A DNA stretch of 64,000 nucleotides from Candidatus Hydrogenedens sp. (GTDB taxonomy: Bacteria; Hydrogenedentota; Hydrogenedentia; Hydrogenedentales; CAITNO01), in NCBI GenBank assembly GCA_012522755.1, contig JAAYJV010000175.1, positions 1 through 64,000 of the forward strand, given 5' to 3'. The notes below the pieces were generated by a model, which was given only the letters and a program-made list of their open reading frames with translations, was not told where the DNA came from and made no database searches. Made by a program: the position numbers and the translations under genes. This document shows, piece by piece, positions 27,582 through 36,584 of this stretch (positions are counted from its first letter, which is position 1; every line of letters starts with the position of its first letter).

Positions 27582-29186
27582 GTGACCGCCCGGCCTCGCG
27601 TATTGCTCATCGGTCTGGATGGATTTTCTCCGGACCTGGCGGAACAATGGATCGCCGAGGGGCGCCTGCCTCATCTGGCCGCCCTGCAGGCCCGGGGATA
27701 TCTGGGAGCTCTTGCGGGGGTCGTGCCGCCTGTCACCTATCCCGCCTGGACCACCTGTGTCACAGGTGTAAATCCAGGCCGTCACGGTATTCCCGACTTT
27801 ACGGTTCCTCTTTCCCACCGTCCCGGGATACGCTTTCTCAACAGCAGTGACAGACAGGCACCGGCCTTGTGGAATATTCTCTCCGAACTGGAGCGACGGG
27901 TATGTATTCTGGGTGTTCCAGCATCTTATCCTCCGGAGGCCGTCAATGGCATCATGATTTCCGGATTCGATTCGCCCGTAGCCGATCGCATTGACCCTTC
28001 CTTTGTCTATCCTCCTGAACTCTACAAAAGCGTTTCTGACTGGCCCTTCTCTCTTTTTCAGGAGCACCGCATTTCTGAGGTGTGGTATGAAGAGGCCTTC
28101 ACACTCCTGGAAAAAAAGATCGCCATTCATGAAGAGATTGCCTGTCGTCTCTTAAGTCAGGAAGCCTGGGATTTGTTCATGGTCGTGCTCACAGAAGCGG
28201 ACACGGCTTCCCATCATTTCTGGCCTCTGGAAGATGAACATTCGCCACGCCATAATCCGGACATTACGGCGCCGCATAATCCCATTCGTCGAATCTATGA
28301 GCGTCTGGATGAAGCGGTAGGCCGCTTGTGCGATCTCTTCGGAGAGGCCGGTCTCGTGCTGGTTGTCTCGGATCATGGCTTTGGCGGTGCAGGTACGACA
28401 AGCCTTCACCTCAATAATTTTCTGGCGGAACAGGGCTGGCTTTCTTATGAAGGGAATTTGCCTGCAGGACTGAAACAGGCGCTTCTCCGCTGGGTGCCCC
28501 AACGTTTCCGAGGAGCCTTGTTCCGGCGTTTCCAGCGTCTGGCGGAAAACGTGGAAAGCCGCGCCCGCTTTCAGGGCATTCAATGGACGAAGACACGCGC
28601 CTGGTCCGATGAACTCGACTATTGTCCGGCTGTCCGTCTCAATGTGATGGGCCGGGAACCCCGGGGTGTGATCCCACCGGAAGCTTATTCAGAAAGCGTC
28701 GCCGAGTTATGCGCACTTCTGGAAACACTTCCCGAGGTGAAAAAAGCCATTGCCCGCAACGATATTTATCACGGGGAACATGTGGACCGTGCAGCTGATA
28801 TTTTTCTTGAACTGGACTGGTCAACAGGCTACAGGGCCTCGGTAGTGCGTAAACGTGGGGGAGAGGTTGCGGAAGCTTTGCCGGTCAGCGCCTGGAAAGG
28901 CGGAAAAGAACAGGGCTGTGCCGGTGTTCACAAGAACCCCGCCTTCCTGGCTTCCAATCTCCCCTTGTGTCGTGAAGATCCCGGCCTCATCGATGTGGCT
29001 CCCACCGTTCTGAGCTGGCTCGGCGTGGATTCAGGGGACATGGAAGGACGCCCCTTCACAGCCTCTGCAGGTGTCGCTGAAGAAATGAGAGGGGAGAGCT
29101 GGATCAAAGGGGCGGAAACCAAGTACACTGAAGAGGAAGAAGCGCTTTTGGAACAACGGATGAAAGCACTGGGATACTTCGAATGA
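27582..29186 (+). CDS. Alkaline-phosphatase-superfamily phosphodiesterase/nucleotide pyrophosphatase
   Basis: A 534-residue enzyme of the type I phosphodiesterase group. Metal-binding D13 lies in LLIGLDGF. The nucleophile is probably T52 in PPVTYPAWTT, followed by TGVNPGRHGIPDF. Further metal ligands appear in TEADTASHHFW near 200-210 and VVSDHGFGG near 263-271. There is no signal peptide, so it is likely cytoplasmic. It starts at GTG with AGGGGAGA ahead of it. The glycosyltransferase that follows overlaps its stop by four bases. Members act on nucleotide sugars, phospholipid head groups or phosphoglycerate; the substrate here is unknown, but the coupling to a glycosyltransferase points to glycan or lipid metabolism. 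Confidence 0.8.
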   Translation: MTARPRVLLIGLDGFSPDLAEQWIAEGRLPHLAALQARGYLGALAGVVPPVTYPAWTTCVTGVNPGRHGIPDFTVPLSHRPGIRFLNSSDRQAPALWNILSELERRVCILGVPASYPPEAVNGIMISGFDSPVADRIDPSFVYPPELYKSVSDWPFSLFQEHRISEVWYEEAFTLLEKKIAIHEEIACRLLSQEAWDLFMVVLTEADTASHHFWPLEDEHSPRHNPDITAPHNPIRRIYERLDEAVGRLCDLFGEAGLVLVVSDHGFGGAGTTSLHLNNFLAEQGWLSYEGNLPAGLKQALLRWVPQRFRGALFRRFQRLAENVESRARFQGIQWTKTRAWSDELDYCPAVRLNVMGREPRGVIPPEAYSESVAELCALLETLPEVKKAIARNDIYHGEHVDRAADIFLELDWSTGYRASVVRKRGGEVAEALPVSAWKGGKEQGCAGVHKNPAFLASNLPLCREDPGLIDVAPTVLSWLGVDSGDMEGRPFTASAGVAEEMRGESWIKGAETKYTEEEEALLEQRMKALGYFE

Positions 29187-30307
29187 AACTGCGTATAGCC
29201 ATGGTGGGTGCATGCCCCTTTCCCGCGCCACAGGGCAGCCAGGTTTTTATGAACTATACGGCGGAATGTCTGCGCCTTCAGGGCCACGAAGTGCATCTGG
29301 TTGTTTATGGCTATGGTCTGGGTGAAGATCCGCCGGGCGCACAAATTCACCGGGCCATGCGTATTCCCTTTGCCACAAAGACCGAAGCGGGTCCTTCTCT
29401 GGCAAAACCCTTTCAGGATATGACCTTGGCCATGAAACTGCGCCGGGTGATCCGCAAACATCGTATCCAGGTTGTCTGTGCCCATAATTATGAGGCTCTT
29501 CTGGCGGCGCTCATGGTTCGGAAACGGCCCATCCTTTATTTTGCGCATAATGCCATGTATGATGAGTTGCCCTACTTCCTTTCACATGGTGATATCACCC
29601 GGGAAATCGGCCATTGTCTGGATCGGACTTTTCCGCGGCTGGCCGATGCGGTCATTGCACCGCACAAGCGGCTGGCGGGTTATCTGGTAGCCCGGGGCTG
29701 CGATCAGGAGCGTGTCTTTGCAGTGCCCCCTCCCATAGACGCTTCTCCCTTTGAACCTCTTCCGGCGGAATCTTCTTTGCCGCCCGTCCTCTATGCGGGT
29801 AATCTCGACAAATATCAGAATCTGTCTCTTCTCTTCAAATCCATGAAACTCGTGAGAAAGAAATATCCCGAGGCCCGGCTCATGGTGGCCACGGCGTCTT
29901 CGGCGGCCCATCTGGAAGCCGAAGTTGTTCATGCGACCTCCCTGAAGGAGCTCAGTCCTTTTCTTTCCCAGGATGGCGTTTTTGCCGCGCCACGCGTGTC
30001 CTGGTCCGGCTATCCCATCAAAATGCTCAACGCCATGGCGGCGGGAAAAGCTGTTGTGGCCTGTGAGAGCGCAGCCTATCCACTGGCTCACGAAGAAACG
30101 GGATTAATCGTCCCGGACAATGATGTTACTTCCTATGCAGCCGCGTTGATTCGTTTGCTGGAAAACAGTTCATTGCGTACGGAGTTGGGTGGGCTTGCCC
30201 GCGAGCAGATTGAAAAAGAGCATCTCCCTCTGGAAACAGGAGCACGCTTGTCAGAAATTGCCCTGGCTGTCTGGGAAGGCCGCCAGAAAAAGCCCGCCTC
30301 TTCTTGA
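29183..30307 (+). CDS. Family 4 glycosyltransferase
   Basis: A 374-residue GT-B-fold glycosyltransferase. The N-terminal acceptor domain starts IAMVGACPFPAPQGSQV (residues 4-20). The C-terminal donor-binding domain has YAGNLDKYQNL near 204-214, and SGYPIKMLNAMAAGKAVVA near 274-292 corresponds to the E-x7-E region of GT4 enzymes. It is translationally coupled to the phosphodiesterase. Two further GT4/GT2 genes elsewhere in the window suggest rich surface glycosylation. Donor and acceptor are unknown. Confidence 0.8.
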   Translation: MKLRIAMVGACPFPAPQGSQVFMNYTAECLRLQGHEVHLVVYGYGLGEDPPGAQIHRAMRIPFATKTEAGPSLAKPFQDMTLAMKLRRVIRKHRIQVVCAHNYEALLAALMVRKRPILYFAHNAMYDELPYFLSHGDITREIGHCLDRTFPRLADAVIAPHKRLAGYLVARGCDQERVFAVPPPIDASPFEPLPAESSLPPVLYAGNLDKYQNLSLLFKSMKLVRKKYPEARLMVATASSAAHLEAEVVHATSLKELSPFLSQDGVFAAPRVSWSGYPIKMLNAMAAGKAVVACESAAYPLAHEETGLIVPDNDVTSYAAALIRLLENSSLRTELGGLAREQIEKEHLPLETGARLSEIALAVWEGRQKKPASS

Positions 30308-30311
30308 TCTC

Positions 30312-30327
30312 CTCTGTCTTGACAGAG
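30312..30327. promoter_or_regulatory. CTCTGTC/GACAGAG inverted repeat
   Basis: A perfect seven-base inverted repeat with a TT centre lies five bases after the GT4 stop and is followed by ATATAATATATACT. No T-run follows, so a terminator is unlikely; an operator for the ceramidase-like gene 140 bases downstream is possible. The embedded TTGACA is badly spaced from the TATACT, so I do not call a promoter. Confidence 0.35.
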
Positions 30328-30468
30328 ATATAATATATACTGAAAGTATTCATGCGCTGATTGATCATGGGTCAGCGATTTTCAATAGTCAACCTTCACG
30401 GGACCCCGATGTCCTTCATTGCGGGCATGTCTTTTTCTGCGCCCGCCCATACAACAGGAGATTCAAAG

Positions 30469-32154
30469 ATGTTGAAATTTATGGCTCGTCATAAAATACT
30501 GTCCGGTATTGCCATTGTGATTCTGGTGCTCTTTCTCACGGCCTTCGCTTATGTGCGCTATAAGATGCAGGGCTCGCATAGAGAATATGCCATTGACTTT
30601 GTGCTCCCCGATGCCGGAGGCTGGGATTCGGTAGAAAATCTGGAAGTGGGGGTGGCCGTCCGTGATGTGACCCCCTCTTTTGAGGACAAGGACACCTGGG
30701 TCGATGTGGATGGCGATGGCAAATTTACAAAAGGAGTGGACGAATGGCATGACCTGAACGGAAACGGCAAAATGGATTTTGTCTGGATAGCCGGTTTCGA
30801 CATGTCCCGGCCAGCCATGGGCGTGAACGATCCTCTCTGGTCACGAGCCATGGCTTTCCGCAACAACGGCGTGACCATCGTCATGGTGAGCATCGACAGT
30901 ATCGGCATCACCTATGACCGTTATATCACCATTCGAAAAATGATCCATGAGGCCAACCCGGATATTGATCATGTTGTCTTTGCGGTCACACACTCTCACG
31001 AAGCGCCGGACACCATGGGTATCTGGAGCTACAGTCTGCTGTGGCGTTCCCTCTTTGACGAAGACTATATGACCATGCTCAAGGAAAAGACCCGTGATGC
31101 CGTTCTGGAAGCGGTGGAAAACCTTCAACCTGCTGATACGGTCATCGCCACGGGTTACGTCCCTGAAGAAAATTTTATCCGTGACAGCCGTGAACCCTTC
31201 GTCATGGACCACCAGTTGCCTCTGGCCTGGTTCAAAGAAAAAGGCACGGACAATACCATCGCCATCCTCACCTCCTGGGGCATGCATCCGGAAGCAGCCG
31301 GCAGCAAAAACCTCATGATCAGTTCAGACTTTGTCCATTATTTCCGTGATGCTCTGGAAAACGGACTGGAAGGTCCCGGTGCTTTTGAAGGCTTCGGCGG
31401 AAAATGCGTTTTCTTCGCAGGACCTCTGGGCGGCTTAATGAACCAGCTGCGTATTGAAATCACCGATCGTTTCGGTACGCCATTTAAAGAGGAGAGTCTG
31501 GGAAAAGCACAGGCCCAGGGAGAGAATCTGGCTATCATTGCCGCCAATGCCCTGCGTAGTGCTGAAGCCCGACCCATGACAGAGCATCAGGTGGCTGTAA
31601 GTGCCCAGACCTTTTTCCTGACCATGGGATGGCCTTTCAAAGCGGCTCTCTATCTGGGTATTGTTCACCCGGGTATTTATAACGGTCAGGCGAAGAGCGA
31701 GATCAACGCCCTGCGTATCGGTGAGATTGAGATTGTCACCACTCCCGGCGAGATTTTTCCCGAAATCGTCTTCGGTGGCATTGAGAATCCCGAAGGAGCC
31801 GATTTCAAGATTGATCCTGTGGAAGTGCCGCCCTTCTTTGAAGTCATGAAGGGAGCCCTTAAAATGAACTTCAACCTGGCCAACGATGAAATAGGGTACA
31901 TCGTCCCCAAATCACAGTGGGATCAGAAAGCGCCCTATACTTATGGCCGGGACAAAGCACCCTATGGCGAAATGTATACCGGCAATCCCGAAGTGGCGCC
32001 GGGTATTCATCGGATAACCATGGACGTCCTTGGACGGCTCCATGCGAGTCTGGATGAAATGCCCGCTGTTGAGGCTGTCGAAGCCGTTGACACTGTCGAG
32101 GCTGTAGAATCTGTAGAAGCCGCTGAGACAGGGGAGAATGTAGAGGCTGTCTGA
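30469..32154 (+). CDS. Neutral/alkaline ceramidase-like enzyme with EF-hand-type loops
   Basis: A 561-residue protein with an N-terminal membrane helix (about residues 11-30). It resembles the N-terminal zinc domain of neutral ceramidases: VGVAVRDVTPSF near 61-72, SRPAMGVNDPLWSRAMAF near 109-126, and FAVTHSHEAPDT near 172-183, where the two His would bind zinc. An insertion near 80-105 has Ca-binding loops of EF-hand/dockerin type (DVDGDGKFTKG, then DLNGNGKMD), not part of the usual family. The C-terminal 30 residues are a repeat built on VEAV. The start at 30469 has AGGAG; the frame from 30361 is longer but unsupported. Its stop abuts that of rmuC. Confidence 0.65.
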   Translation: MLKFMARHKILSGIAIVILVLFLTAFAYVRYKMQGSHREYAIDFVLPDAGGWDSVENLEVGVAVRDVTPSFEDKDTWVDVDGDGKFTKGVDEWHDLNGNGKMDFVWIAGFDMSRPAMGVNDPLWSRAMAFRNNGVTIVMVSIDSIGITYDRYITIRKMIHEANPDIDHVVFAVTHSHEAPDTMGIWSYSLLWRSLFDEDYMTMLKEKTRDAVLEAVENLQPADTVIATGYVPEENFIRDSREPFVMDHQLPLAWFKEKGTDNTIAILTSWGMHPEAAGSKNLMISSDFVHYFRDALENGLEGPGAFEGFGGKCVFFAGPLGGLMNQLRIEITDRFGTPFKEESLGKAQAQGENLAIIAANALRSAEARPMTEHQVAVSAQTFFLTMGWPFKAALYLGIVHPGIYNGQAKSEINALRIGEIEIVTTPGEIFPEIVFGGIENPEGADFKIDPVEVPPFFEVMKGALKMNFNLANDEIGYIVPKSQWDQKAPYTYGRDKAPYGEMYTGNPEVAPGIHRITMDVLGRLHASLDEMPAVEAVEAVDTVEAVESVEAAETGENVEAV

Positions 32155-33750
32155 TCAGGGTTGAATTGTGTCATCTTCTCCGGATGTCGATGAAAGCTCG
32201 GCATCCGGAGTTTCTTTTTCTTCTTCCGAAATGTCAGTAACACCAATCAGTTCCTGAGCCTGTATGCTGCGCAGCTCCGGATCGAGGGTGTCGGTGAGAG
32301 GGATCTCATCAGCCGTGGTGGACTTCAATTCTTTGAAACGTCTGGCGGTAACCAGTACCCGTGATTCCAGGGTTCCTACAGCAGCGTTATACGCTTCAGA
32401 AGCTGCTTTCAAGCCTTTCTGCAAACGGCCGAAATGTTCCGTCAATACACGAATGCGATCGTAGAGTTCGTTGCCAAGATCGCTGATCTTCCGGGCATTT
32501 TTAGCCAGATGGTCCTGCCGCCAGCCATAAGCAACAGCTTTCAGAAGGGCGATGAGCGTTGTCGGCGTGGCGATGATGACCTGCTGTTTGATCCCGTCAT
32601 CGAGCAGCAGATGATCCTGTTCCAGAGCAGCACTGAAAAAGGATTCTGCAGGGAGAAAGAGAACTACAAATTCAGGGGTGCGCTCAAATTGCCGCCAATA
32701 TTCTTTGGCACTCAGATCATTGATGTGCTTGCGTATTTGCCGGGCATGGGCCATCATGAACTGTTTTTTCTGATCTTCGTCCTGTGTTTCCAGGGCACTG
32801 AGATAGCCTTCCAGTGAAACCTTTGAATCGACAATAATATCTTTGTCGTTGGGAAGGTGAATCACCATGTCCGGGCGCAGACGGCCTTCTTCAGAAGTGA
32901 CGGAAAGCTGCGGCGTAAAATCACAATGCTCCTGCATACCCGCCATTTCAACAACGCGTTGCAATTGTATTTCGCCCCAGCGGCCCCGGGTGGCGGGACG
33001 GCGCAGGGCTGTCACCAGCTTGTTCGTTTCCGACTGGAGTTGTCCATGGGTTTGTGTCAGGGATTTGACCTGCTCCGTCAGAGAGACATAGGCTTCTGTA
33101 CGGGTCTTTTCCACTTCGCTGATCTGTTTGTTCACGGCCGCCAGCGAGTCCTGCAGAGGCTTCACCAGACTGTCAATGGCTTTCTGCCTCAGTTCCAGAT
33201 CCCCTTTGGCCGTCGTCTGAAACCGCTCCAGATTTTCTTTTGCCAGTTGAAGAAAGGAGGCATTGTTGCTCTTCAAGGCTTCAGCGGAGAGGGACTTGAA
33301 GGCATGAGACAACTTTTCCTGGGCCTCATTGAGGAGCGCCAGTTTTTCATCAGCTGCTTTCCGTTCCCCTTCCCTGGCCGTCTGCAATTCAGCCATTTCT
33401 GTTTCGAGTCGATTCTTTTCGTTTCGGAGAGTCTCGAATTTTTCCTCACCAAGCCGAAGTTTTTCTTCAAGAGAAGGGATGAGCGTATTTTTGGCTTCCG
33501 CAGCGGCACAACGGGCATTGAGCTCTCCAGTCTTGTTCCGCAACTGTTCCACAACTTCCCCTTGTTCTTGCAGTTCTCCCTTCAATCGTTCTTCATTTTC
33601 CCGGGAGGCGCGCAGCTGCTCTCTGGCTGTAATGAGTTCTTCCGTGCCTGATTCTGAAGGGGTGGAGGTCTTTTGAAAAAGACGCTGGGCAAGAAGGGCG
33701 AAAAGAGCGACAATCAAACAGAAAATCAATACACCGTGAAAAGGATCCAT
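32155..33750 (-). CDS. rmuC: DNA recombination protein RmuC
   Basis: A 531-residue protein. An N-terminal helix (about 4-21) is followed by a long coiled coil (about 30-210) and then the RmuC nuclease-like domain (TRGRWGEIQLQRVVEMAGM near 255-273, PDMVIHLPNDKDIIVDSK near 300-317). RmuC limits inversion and rearrangement of short inverted repeats in E. coli, which is of note in a genome with many such repeats, although the link here is only suggestive. I start at 33750 (MDPFHG), since the 22 residues before it are unlike the family. The stop codons of rmuC and the convergent ceramidase-like gene abut as TGATCA, leaving no space for a terminator. Confidence 0.9.
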   Translation of the reverse strand: MDPFHGVLIFCLIVALFALLAQRLFQKTSTPSESGTEELITAREQLRASRENEERLKGELQEQGEVVEQLRNKTGELNARCAAAEAKNTLIPSLEEKLRLGEEKFETLRNEKNRLETEMAELQTAREGERKAADEKLALLNEAQEKLSHAFKSLSAEALKSNNASFLQLAKENLERFQTTAKGDLELRQKAIDSLVKPLQDSLAAVNKQISEVEKTRTEAYVSLTEQVKSLTQTHGQLQSETNKLVTALRRPATRGRWGEIQLQRVVEMAGMQEHCDFTPQLSVTSEEGRLRPDMVIHLPNDKDIIVDSKVSLEGYLSALETQDEDQKKQFMMAHARQIRKHINDLSAKEYWRQFERTPEFVVLFLPAESFFSAALEQDHLLLDDGIKQQVIIATPTTLIALLKAVAYGWRQDHLAKNARKISDLGNELYDRIRVLTEHFGRLQKGLKAASEAYNAAVGTLESRVLVTARRFKELKSTTADEIPLTDTLDPELRSIQAQELIGVTDISEEEKETPDAELSSTSGEDDTIQP

Positions 33751-33790
33751 GGACAGTTCCCCCATATGTTGAAAAAAGTACAGACTCCTG

Positions 33791-34528
33791 TCAGGACTGA
33801 GGTTTCCAGAACTCATGCTTTCCCGGAACAGGAATATTCAGATTCTCAAAATCGACCGCTTTGGTCCTGGCCTTGCGTGAATTGACCATATAGGCTGCAC
33901 GCAGTTGTTCGCCATAATGCTTTCGCACTGATTTCCACAGGTAACGGACCAGATCGGAATAGGCGGATTTCGGCAGTTTTTTGAAAAGGAGAACGACCTC
34001 ATACAGTTCCTGCCCGAAAGGATTCCGGCCCATCGGTTTGGTTGAGGCGCGTTGCACCGTGGCTTCCACGATATGTTCCTGTTCATCAGGGATGGGCAGC
34101 CGTATTTCCACCGTCGCATCCATGGGAAAAGAAACCTCCGAAACAAGCCGGGCGCCCAGAACACTCAGATCGCAAAACTGGGCTCCCAGGAAATGAGGCG
34201 TTTTCTGAGTGCGGATACCTGTCTGCAGCGAAAAGGGAACGCGCCAGGCCTGCCGTTTCATATTCTGATTGTTCACAGGTTGCCGGTGAAGTTGAATGGA
34301 GGGTTGGTTGGCCGGCAGAAAGGAAAGAAGGCGCATGTAATACAACAGGCTGAAACCCTCTTTGGCAAGTTCCATGATAACCGGGGTACCGGCTTGCAAT
34401 GCCGTGGGATTGCTGAAGCTCAGAAGTACGGTTCCATCCTGCCCAACTTCCTTGATCCGGGCGTTTCTTCTCGGATATTTTCCAATAGTAAGAAATACCC
34501 GCTCGCCTGTGCCCAGATATGAACGCAT
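33791..34528 (-). CDS. PilZ-domain protein, putative c-di-GMP receptor
   Basis: A 245-residue protein with a YcgR-like N-terminal domain (about 1-85) and a PilZ domain (about 90-205). The two c-di-GMP-binding motifs are visible: a basic motif at K91-R96 (KRQAWR) and DLSVLG at 120-125. The basic motif is KRxxxR where RxxxR is typical. Its role is probably motility, exopolysaccharide or adhesion control through c-di-GMP; no target gene is beside it. It lies just upstream of rmuC and may share a transcript with it. Confidence 0.75.
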   Translation of the reverse strand: MRSYLGTGERVFLTIGKYPRRNARIKEVGQDGTVLLSFSNPTALQAGTPVIMELAKEGFSLLYYMRLLSFLPANQPSIQLHRQPVNNQNMKRQAWRVPFSLQTGIRTQKTPHFLGAQFCDLSVLGARLVSEVSFPMDATVEIRLPIPDEQEHIVEATVQRASTKPMGRNPFGQELYEVVLLFKKLPKSAYSDLVRYLWKSVRKHYGEQLRAAYMVNSRKARTKAVDFENLNIPVPGKHEFWKPQS

Positions 34529-34822
34529 GAGTGCTTGCTCTCCGTTGATGTGACTCTTCTCTATGCCTCAGTCGGTACCGACCACTGTCGCCTGATTATA
34601 ACAAATAATAGCCCAAGCATGTTCCATACAGCAAGAGCGATACCGGACTTGCCGGAATTTATGTGAATCATACCATGAAAAGGGGCGGGGAGGGTGATTT
34701 TTTTTCTGGTTCTGCGAGAAAATGAGAATTACAGCCCACAGTTTCATTTCAAAGCTGAATGTGCTATTCTCAAGCGGTCAATATTCAACTGCACACTTGG
34801 GCCTGCTATCAGGAGAATACGA

Positions 34823-35608
34823 ATGAGACCTCTCGCTGTTGTTACCGGCGCAAGCCGTGGTATAGGAAAAGGCATTGCACTGGCTTTGGCATCGGCCGGC
34901 TATGATCTGGCTGGACTGGCCACTCGCCCCGATCCCGATAAACAGTCGGAAGGGCTCTATGCCGTCAAAGCTGAAGCGGAAAAACGGGGCGCTTCCTTCC
35001 AGGTGCTGGCCGGCAATATTGCCGCGCTGGATGAACATCAGGCTTGGATCGATACACTTCTGGAGCGCTTCGGTCGTATTGATCTGCTGGTGAACAATGC
35101 CGGAGTGGCGCCCCTGGAACGCAAAGAACTTCTGGACATGTCGCCGGAGAGTTTCGACCGGGTTCTGGGCATCAACCTTCGGGGCCCCTTCTTCTTCAGC
35201 CAGCGTGTGGCCGTAACCATGAAAAAGCTTCTGGAAGAGGGGCGGGAGATAGAGCCCAAAATCATTTTCATTTCCAGTATTTCCTCCCGCATTGTCAGTA
35301 CAAACAGGGCCGAGTACTGTGTCAGCAAAGCAGGGTTGAGCATGGCCGCCCAGTGCTTCGCCATGGGATTGGCTTCCAGTGGTATACCCGTCTTTGATTT
35401 GCAGCCCGGCCTCATAGGCACGGATATGACCTCGGCTGTAAAAGAAAAATACGATGCACTCATTGCGGAAGGCCTGGTGCCAGCCCAACGGTGGGGCACG
35501 CCTGAAGATGTGGGCCGTGCCGTCGTGGCACTGGCGCAAGGCGGCTTTGATTACAGTACGGGCGCGGTCATTGAAATAGGCGGCGGCATGGGGGTACAGC
35601 GTTTGTAA
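34823..35608 (+). CDS. Short-chain dehydrogenase/reductase
   Basis: A 261-residue classical SDR using NAD(P)H. The cofactor motif TGASRGIG is at 8-15, NNAG at 91-94, and the catalytic triad is a Ser near 152-155 with Y165 and K169. The chain ends GGGMGVQRL, typical of ketoacyl-ACP-reductase/glucose-dehydrogenase-like SDRs. Arginine R35 follows the second strand, which suggests a preference for NADP, as inference. The ATG at 34823 has an AGGAG at 34811-34815; the ORF from 34694 is longer but unsupported. It stands alone before a long repeat-rich gap. Confidence 0.85.
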   Translation: MRPLAVVTGASRGIGKGIALALASAGYDLAGLATRPDPDKQSEGLYAVKAEAEKRGASFQVLAGNIAALDEHQAWIDTLLERFGRIDLLVNNAGVAPLERKELLDMSPESFDRVLGINLRGPFFFSQRVAVTMKKLLEEGREIEPKIIFISSISSRIVSTNRAEYCVSKAGLSMAAQCFAMGLASSGIPVFDLQPGLIGTDMTSAVKEKYDALIAEGLVPAQRWGTPEDVGRAVVALAQGGFDYSTGAVIEIGGGMGVQRL

Positions 35609-35644
35609 TGAGGGACGAGGGTCGAGGGAGTGAGGGGATAGGTA

Positions 35645-35666
35645 GGGGAACGGCATGCCGTGCCCC
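35645..35666. repeat. Near-perfect palindrome GGGG-ACGGCATGCCGT-CCCC
   Basis: Twenty-two bases read almost the same on both strands (one mismatch pair at 35649/35662). It lies 37 bases after the SDR stop and might terminate it, but no T-run follows. A related GGGGCATGGC hairpin is at 490-522. Confidence 0.6.
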
Positions 35667-35974
35667 GTTAGTCCTCTCTGTCCACTGGTTTCAGATAATG
35701 CTCCGTCCCTAATCAAAGTTCCTCGCAGATCGGACGGATGTGGAAGGGGCGTAGACATGTCTTGGGATACAAAAGAGACTTCGGCGAGACACATAAGCCT
35801 CTTCCTCTTCTGTCTTCGTGTTGCTACCCGTCAACTTCCATTGTTTTTTTCGAAGAAGTTTGTGTTGGTATCGACCTAACTCCTTTGACTACAACATGTA
35901 GTGCGACTACAGATTCGACAGCCTGTCTTCCGACAAAATGTCTTTGGAAACCCTGAAAGACGTTGAGAGTCACT

Positions 35975-36180
35975 CCTGGGAACGCCAATTTCCACATTGG
36001 CACACAGCGTATGATGACATTGACATTTTGTAAACAGTGATGCGGCAACAGGTCTTTTGCTAAGCAAGAATAAAATAAAAGCCTTTGTAAACTCTGAGTC
36101 TTTGTTCTCCCGTCAAATGCATACATAAGTCATGGTCTTTTTCCGGGTGTCCTGCCAATGTGGAAATTGGCGTTCCCAGG
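35975..36180. repeat. Paired-arm element with perfect 27-bp inverted ends, copy IV
   Basis: Arms 35975-36001 and 36154-36180 are perfect inverted copies. Outside, CCTGAAAGACGTTGAGAG precedes the left arm and CTGCGCGA follows the right arm, as at copy III. Inside, the sequence starts ACACAGCGTATGATGAC and ends TTCCGGGTGTCCT; copy III carries the same interior reversed. Confidence 0.9.
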
Positions 36181-36408
36181 CTGCGCGACCCAAGGTCTTT
36201 AATTTATCAGTGTTAACCAGTGTTCATCTGTGGTTCTAAGGAAGGTCGTGTCAGCGTCATTTCTCGGTGGTCCTCTGTGCTCGCCGTGCCCATTGTGGTG
36301 AAAAAAGAAAGACTCATTTGGTTACGGCTGTGCTGCGCTATGTGTTCCGTGATTGACCTGGTTTAAATTGAAAGACTCATTTGGTTACAGCTCTTCTTTT
36401 CTGCACTA

Positions 36409-36438
36409 TTGCCTGTCTTTCCTGGCATGGAGTATACT
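36409..36438 (+). promoter_or_regulatory. Candidate promoter of the redox cluster
   Basis: TTGCCT (36409-36414), an 18-base spacer and TATACT (36433-36438). The leader to the first propeller gene would be about 140 bases. It is a moderate match to a housekeeping promoter. Confidence 0.5.
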
Positions 36439-36584
36439 TATTCACAAAGAAGGCTAATCAAGTCCGGGGTATGAGGGGTATGGCGGACTTTGCCTGCAGC
36501 AATCAGCAACACAGGAGATGATCCCTGAATCCCGATCAGGCTTTTGGAGTCTCATGGTTCAACCCGTATACAAAAGGAGAAATC

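Larger units (their letters stand above)
35609..36584. other. Repeat-rich intergenic region before the redox cluster
   Basis: I see no gene in these 976 bases. They hold a palindrome (35645-35666), a TCGGACGGATG stretch, element copy IV (35975-36180), two TTGGTTACGGC-type motifs near 36318 and 36380, and a promoter at 36409-36438 for the cluster that follows. Confidence 0.7.

Noticed and set aside
30319-30341. TTGACA plus TATACT as promoter of the ceramidase-like gene
   Set aside because: The spacer is only eleven bases; TTGACA is better explained as part of the CTCTGTC/GACAGAG inverted repeat.
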